64,000 nucleotides of DNA, taken from positions 4,464,001 to 4,528,000 of the forward strand of contig NW_024466459.1 in assembly GCF_017591425.1 (NCBI RefSeq). The letters run 5' to 3'. Of the stretch, positions 61,776-64,000 are shown piece after piece. A program made the position numbers and the translations under genes. Source of the DNA: Ochotona curzoniae (taxonomy: Eukaryota > Chordata > Mammalia > Lagomorpha > Ochotonidae). The notes beneath the pieces were generated by a model. The model did no database searches and had not been told where the DNA came from. It saw only the letters and a program-made list of their open reading frames with translations. Position 1 is the stretch's first letter; every line of letters starts with the position of its first letter.

Positions 61776-63609
61776 AAGTGGGTAAGATGAAGAGCGGAAC
61801 AGAGACAGCAGGAAAGAGATGGCCACAACAGCTAGAGTTGAATTAGGCCAAAGACAGGATCCTGGAATGCCATCTGGGTCTCCCACATGGTTGCGGGAAC
61901 CCAAGAGCTTGAAGCATATTCTGCTGCATTCTGAGGGGCATTAGCAAGGAACTGGGGCTCAAATGAGCCCCTATTTGGGATGCTGGTGATGCAGGTGGTA
62001 GCTTCATCTGATGTGCCCCAATACCAACCCCTGCCCACCATTTTTATAGCATCACATAGAGTAGTTTCCCATTAGTGTCCATCCTAGTTGCTCCATAAGA
62101 GAGATCTGGATGGAATTCTGAGCTGCTGGTTTTGGCCTGGCCTAGTACCCCTTGTAAACATTGCAACACGAGAGTGAATCAGGGGATGGAAGAGACTCTC
62201 TCTCCCTTTCTCTCTCCTTTGTTTTCTCCACAACTCCCTCTCCTTCTTTTTTTTTTCTCTCTTGTAATAGACTCACAGATAAGAACATGAACAGATTGTA
62301 TTTTAAAAGAAGAAAAAAAAAACCCGATGCATTCTGCGTGATTCCATTTTCATTAAGTTCCAAAGTAGCTATGCCAATTGATGGATTCATAACTAAGAAT
62401 TGTGATGTTGTATTCTCTATTCCGTAGTCATGTTCTATTCTCTGTTGGCTTTATGAAGGTGTCCACTTAAAATTTTGCTGCATTTAAAATGTATGTGCAT
62501 GTTTCTGTATAAGTCGTATCTTTCGTTAAGATTTATTTCTAAAAGATCACATTTGTTATTGCACAGATTAGCTTACAAGACAAGAGTAGGAACAGAGCAA
62601 CCGATTATAGAGCCCTGGCAATGCTTCAGGTGGAGAAGATGAACACTTGAATAATGATGCAGCCGTAAAGCTGAAACACACAAAACAAGGAAATGTTCAG
62701 TCTAAAGAACAATCATAGGAGTTGGATGTGGGCAGAGACAACGAGACAGGAAGGAAGGACAATTCTATATTTTTGGTATGTGGAATTAGCTGGGTGAATT
62801 TTGCAAAAATAATTTAATAACCTATTAACAGAAGAAGAAGAACAGGATTAAGGAGGGAGTTATGAGAGTCCTTTTTAAATATGCAAGGGACACTACAGGT
62901 GACTTTTAGAGGTAGACTCCCGGCTCAAGGGACTCTCCAACTCTGGAGAACACCGAATCGGTCATAGTTTACAGATGATATACACTCAAATATGAACACA
63001 TTCTATGGATGTCTACCTTACAGTGATTAGAATTTTCCAAAGAGAAATAGTATCTTCTCTTATATCTAGTGCAAAGATTGAAAGAAATCCTTTTAGATAA
63101 AAAATATTGTTGAAAGAATGTAAACCATATGTATACTCACAATTAAGAATAAAAACGACCAAGCACCACTATTTTTTCTACCTTTGCGACAAATGAATGA
63201 AATCACGTATGTCAAGAAAACAAGAGATGAGACATATCCAATACTACAGAGGATCTGAAAATGCAAATATTACAATTAGATATAGTAAATTCTATTTATG
63301 AAAGTATTCACATTTACCCTGTCAATATGCCATATGATACAGCACAAATAATTTGAAATTCTTTGGCATAGAATTAGTGTTCATGCATCCATGAAAAAGT
63401 AGTCTAATCACACATTTTGTGGACTGATCACTTACCTGAATTAACAAGTTTTGAATTATATATATAATATCATCTGGGTTGAAGACATAATCCATGATTT
63501 GCATTAGGAGGAGGATAAGGAAGTACAAGGGAATATCCACCAGTGCCTGTCCAAACCAGTAAGCAGAAGGGTAGAGGCCTGACACCCATAGCAGGGATTG
63601 TGTGTTTTG
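50225..63609 (-). CDS. ABCA8: ABCA8-like ABC transporter, C-terminal 575 residues (16 exons, 5' part outside window)
   Basis: Sixteen minus-strand exons join in one frame: 63609-63436, 63254-63141, 61542-61423, 58864-58796, 58367-58276, 57502-57382, 56741-56624, 55990-55899, 54021-53861, 53521-53446, 53372-53278, 52625-52506, 52343-52203, 51440-51361, 50482-50427, 50323-50225. Total 1728 nt, 575 codons plus TAA, all with GT/AG borders and matching phases. Family members are about 1,600 residues, so this is the C-terminal third. Partial-protein layout: residues 1-190 are membrane segments of transmembrane domain 2; 190-270 a linker; 270-450 NBD2 with Walker A (277-285), Q-loop Q320, degenerate signature (372-377), Walker B (392-397), H-loop H430; then a C-terminal regulatory-type region. 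ABCA proteins are membrane lipid exporters driven by ATP. The end (WKLLPQEEP) and the [16 protein letters not shown] region resemble ABCA8 more than ABCA9 as I remember them. The orthologue was not tested by a tree. Gene identity as ABCA8/9-type is firm; ABCA8 itself is likely. Confidence 0.85.
50427..50482 (-). CDS. ABCA8: ABCA8-like penultimate exon (residues 525-543)
   Basis: 56 nt, acceptor ttttgcag, donor gtgggt. Encodes [18 protein letters not shown], the conserved C-terminal segment of the family. It is duplicated without a coding change at 34953-35008. Confidence 0.95.
50483..51360. other. intron of the ABCA8-like gene
   Basis: No repeat recognised apart from a T-run at about 50921-50934. 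The 20 nt next to the 50482 acceptor are the last sequence shared with the second copy. Confidence 0.7.
51361..51440 (-). CDS. ABCA8: ABCA8-like exon: C-terminal region (residues 498-525)
   Basis: 80 nt. Encodes [20 protein letters not shown] and FFKLET, a highly conserved part of the ABCA C-terminus. The valine codon at its 3' end is split by the intron (donor gtaaga). Confidence 0.94.
51441..52202. other. intron of the ABCA8-like gene
   Basis: No feature recognised inside. Confidence 0.7.
52203..52343 (-). CDS. ABCA8: ABCA8-like exon: C-terminal region (residues 451-498)
   Basis: 141 nt. Encodes [20 protein letters not shown], then [13 protein letters not shown]. This follows the NBD core and belongs to the ABCA-specific C-terminal subdomain. 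Donor gtaaat. Confidence 0.94.
52506..52625 (-). CDS. ABCA8: ABCA8-like exon: NBD2 H-loop (residues 411-451)
   Basis: 120 nt. Encodes [20 protein letters not shown], holding the switch histidine (H430), then MVSGRLR. Donor gtgagt. All residues expected for ATP hydrolysis in this part are present. Confidence 0.95.
52626..53277. other. intron of the ABCA8-like gene
   Basis: AT-rich; no feature recognised inside. Confidence 0.7.
53278..53372 (-). CDS. ABCA8: ABCA8-like exon: NBD2 Walker B (residues 380-411)
   Basis: 95 nt, acceptor gttgcag, donor gtgagg. Contains Walker B VVLLDE (392-397, with the catalytic glutamate) and D-loop STGMDP, then EGQQQMW with the tryptophan codon split over the intron. 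Confidence 0.95.
53446..53521 (-). CDS. ABCA8: ABCA8-like exon: NBD2 degenerate signature (residues 354-379)
   Basis: 76 nt. Encodes [16 protein letters not shown] then PEGAKRK. At the ABC signature position the family has LSEGIKRK; here it reads LPEGAKRK, so the serine is a proline (codon CCC at 53466-53464). The following intron is only 73 nt (53373-53445). Confidence 0.92.
53861..54021 (-). CDS. ABCA8: ABCA8-like exon: NBD2 Q-loop (residues 301-354)
   Basis: 161 nt, phase 0 to phase 2. Encodes [18 protein letters not shown] (Q-loop glutamine 320, coupling to the membrane domain) and [16 protein letters not shown]. Donor is gtacgg, non-consensus at the fourth position onward, but in frame with the next exon. 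A truncated copy lies at 36221-36277. Confidence 0.93.
54065..54090. repeat. (AT)n microsatellite
   Basis: About 26 bp of alternating TA, 44 bp beyond the Q-loop exon acceptor. Confidence 0.95.
54408..54682 (+). mobile_element. C-SINE, antisense in an ABCA8-like intron
   Basis: 'gggttggtgttgtggtgctg', 'cttgaatcccagccactcta', 'tctctttctgtctctccttc', 'taagaaataaatctttgaaa'. It lies in the intron between the Walker A and Q-loop exons. Confidence 0.85.
55225..55425 (+). mobile_element. lagomorph L1 3' end, antisense in an ABCA8-like intron
   Basis: 'acctacaatgtcaggataca', 'gaaatctctgtgcctaaaga', 'gctgtatcatgaaaaaacag'; the same 3' end as 49450-49740. The intron 54022-55898 holds nothing else I can name. 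Confidence 0.55.
55899..55990 (-). CDS. ABCA8: ABCA8-like exon: NBD2 Walker A (residues 270-300)
   Basis: 92 nt, phase 1 to phase 0, acceptor cttccag, donor gtgagt. Contains the intact Walker [10 protein letters not shown] (residues 277-285), the ATP phosphate-binding loop, followed by [16 protein letters not shown] mutated copy lies at 37322-37413. Confidence 0.96.
55991..56623. other. intron of the ABCA8-like gene
   Basis: No feature recognised apart from a T-run near 56519-56529. Confidence 0.6.
56624..56741 (-). CDS. ABCA8: ABCA8-like exon: start of NBD2 (residues 231-270)
   Basis: 118 nt, phase 0 to phase 1. Encodes [15 protein letters not shown] and [13 protein letters not shown], the first beta strands of NBD2 ahead of Walker A. 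The donor is gtcaga, weaker than its neighbours, but it keeps the frame into the Walker A exon. A diverged copy of this exon lies at 37965-38079. Confidence 0.92.
57191..57230 (+). repeat. (GT)n microsatellite in an ABCA8-like intron
   Basis: About 18 GT repeats within the intron 56742-57381, which otherwise shows nothing recognisable. Confidence 0.95.
57382..57502 (-). CDS. ABCA8: ABCA8-like exon: linker before NBD2 (residues 190-230)
   Basis: 121 nt, completes the split arginine and ends in phase 0, donor gtagga. The product has the acidic linker [20 protein letters not shown], strongly characteristic of the ABCA8/9/6/10 group. Confidence 0.93.
57503..58275. other. intron of the ABCA8-like gene
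   Basis: No feature recognised inside; C/T-rich in its exon-proximal part. Confidence 0.6.
58276..58367 (-). CDS. ABCA8: ABCA8-like exon: last membrane helix (residues 160-190)
   Basis: 92 nt, phase 0 to phase 2. Encodes [19 protein letters not shown], the final transmembrane helix, and the [11 protein letters not shown] cytoplasmic exit. The arginine codon is split across the intron. Acceptor ttcttag. Confidence 0.92.
58796..58864 (-). CDS. ABCA8: ABCA8-like exon: transmembrane domain 2 (residues 137-159)
   Basis: Small 69-nt exon (23 codons), phase 0, acceptor ttttacag, donor gtaaga. Encodes a short polar loop ([14 protein letters not shown]) and the start of the next helix. This is the least conserved part of the family, so the call rests mainly on frame, splice sites and position between two clear exons. 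Confidence 0.85.
59176..59425 (-). mobile_element. C-SINE, partial, in an ABCA8-like intron
   Basis: 'tatttatttgaaaggcaaag', GA-rich stretch, 'ggggccaggagtttccaaca', head near 59415. Much of the centre is missing. The remainder of the intron 58865-61422 shows no feature I recognise. Confidence 0.75.
61423..61542 (-). CDS. ABCA8: ABCA8-like exon: transmembrane domain 2 (residues 97-136)
   Basis: 40 codons, phase 0, acceptor tttcag, donor gtaagt. Contains [10 protein letters not shown] and the [15 protein letters not shown] stretch typical of the sixth-helix region of this subfamily. Confidence 0.9.
61730..62038 (-). mobile_element. C-SINE with (TC)n(AC)n tract, in an ABCA8-like intron
   Basis: Compound microsatellite 61730-61775, then 'gagatggccacaacagctag', 'ctgggtctcccacatggttg', 'ggcattagcaaggaactggg', head near 62035. 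Confidence 0.85.
62090..62260 (+). mobile_element. C-SINE 3' half, in an ABCA8-like intron
   Basis: 'gctggttttggcctggccta', 'gagtgaatcaggggatggaa', then a C/T-rich end. The 5' half is missing. Confidence 0.75.
62261..63140. other. intron of the ABCA8-like gene
   Basis: No feature recognised apart from short A- and T-runs. Confidence 0.6.
63141..63254 (-). CDS. ABCA8: ABCA8-like exon: transmembrane domain 2 (residues 59-96)
   Basis: 38 codons, phase 0 both ends, acceptor ttttcag, donor gtgagt. Encodes a membrane helix ([12 protein letters not shown]) followed by the cytoplasmic charged turn CRKGRKNSG, conserved in the ABCA8/9 group, then a second hydrophobic start. Confidence 0.92.
63436..63609 (-). 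CDS. ABCA8: ABCA8-like exon: transmembrane domain 2 (residues 1-58)
   Basis: Acceptor after tttaacag, donor CAG|gtaagt, phase 0 at both ends, 58 codons. It holds the family motif [16 protein letters not shown] followed by a hydrophobic helix ([17 protein letters not shown]). It is the first exon seen here; codons upstream of it must lie beyond base 64000, because 63610-64000 shows no further exon. Confidence 0.92.
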
Positions 63610-64000
63610 CTGTTAAAGAAATAGAAGAGGACACATTCTTACAAGGTGATTTTGGGAATTGCAAATATCTAGTCACAAAACATTCATTCTGTCTTCTATT
63701 CATATACTATTTCCACTCATCACATGATGATGTCACTTGCCACATGTTGGCTTTGAGGTATTGATAATTCCAGGGGTCTTCAACAATTCAAGAAAAACTA
63801 TGCCTGGATTTTGGTGTTAGCCTTTGCAAATTTCAAAAAGATTCTACAGGAGTGTACAAATTTCCTATAAGCACTGTGGGTAGAGAGAATAACAGAACAA
63901 GGCCCCCATACCAGGGAAAGTTGAACGTATGGGGAGGACTGGAAACATGCGAGGTGTGGCTGGACACATCTTCAAGATGATAGTGACATCAGGTCGAAGT
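63610..64000. other. intron of the ABCA8-like gene, cut by the window end
   Basis: No exon found up to the window edge; the upstream exons must lie beyond it. Confidence 0.7.

Overview
This is a mammalian nuclear genomic window. Its coding exons are short and bounded by GT/AG splice sites, with long AT-rich introns and intergenic sequence, microsatellites, L1 pieces and many copies of a lagomorph-type C-SINE. The least diverged SINE copies (7913-8035, 47389-47691) have a head reading 'agtagcccagtggctaaag'-'tcctcgcc', which I associate with pika (Ochotona) rather than rabbit. The organism is therefore probably a pika; this is inferred from repeats and no species marker was tested.

The only gene I can support is at the right end, on the minus strand. 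Sixteen exons between 63609 and 50225 join in frame (1728 nt, 575 codons plus stop). They encode the C-terminal third of an ABCA-subfamily transporter: the last helices of the second membrane domain and the whole second nucleotide-binding domain (NBD2). Sequence and position fit ABCA8 of the ABCA8/9/6/10/5 cluster best. The N-terminal two thirds lie beyond base 64000. Walker A, Q-loop, Walker B, D-loop and H-loop are intact; the serine of the already degenerate NBD2 signature motif is a proline.

About 12-15 kb downstream of that gene's stop (34472-38079, also minus) lies a broken second copy of the same gene's 3' part. Three old, damaged NBD2 exons (an in-frame stop, a mutated Walker A, a truncated exon) are mixed with L1 and possible mariner debris. 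Its last two exons, and the intron between them, are almost identical to the working gene, while the flanks are strongly diverged. This patch looks like recent gene conversion or re-duplication. The patch has lost the stop codon and reads through into a 95-residue tail. It is the most interesting feature of the window.

Bases 1-34000 contain no gene I can recognise. They hold a 5'-inverted (twin-primed) L1 (11345-14160), a minus-strand L1 interrupted by an LTR-like insert and a SINE (24480-26930), two copies of a dispersed element resembling an L1 5'UTR (2293-2990; the second at 42290-43190), a near-perfect inverted repeat made from a SINE (19839-20059), a weak retroviral integrase-like remnant (16960-17330), and many SINEs. 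From 38 to 50 kb there are further L1 3' ends, SINEs and an L1 ORF1 fragment. A gene-poor flank beside the last ABCA gene agrees with this being the edge of the ABCA cluster.
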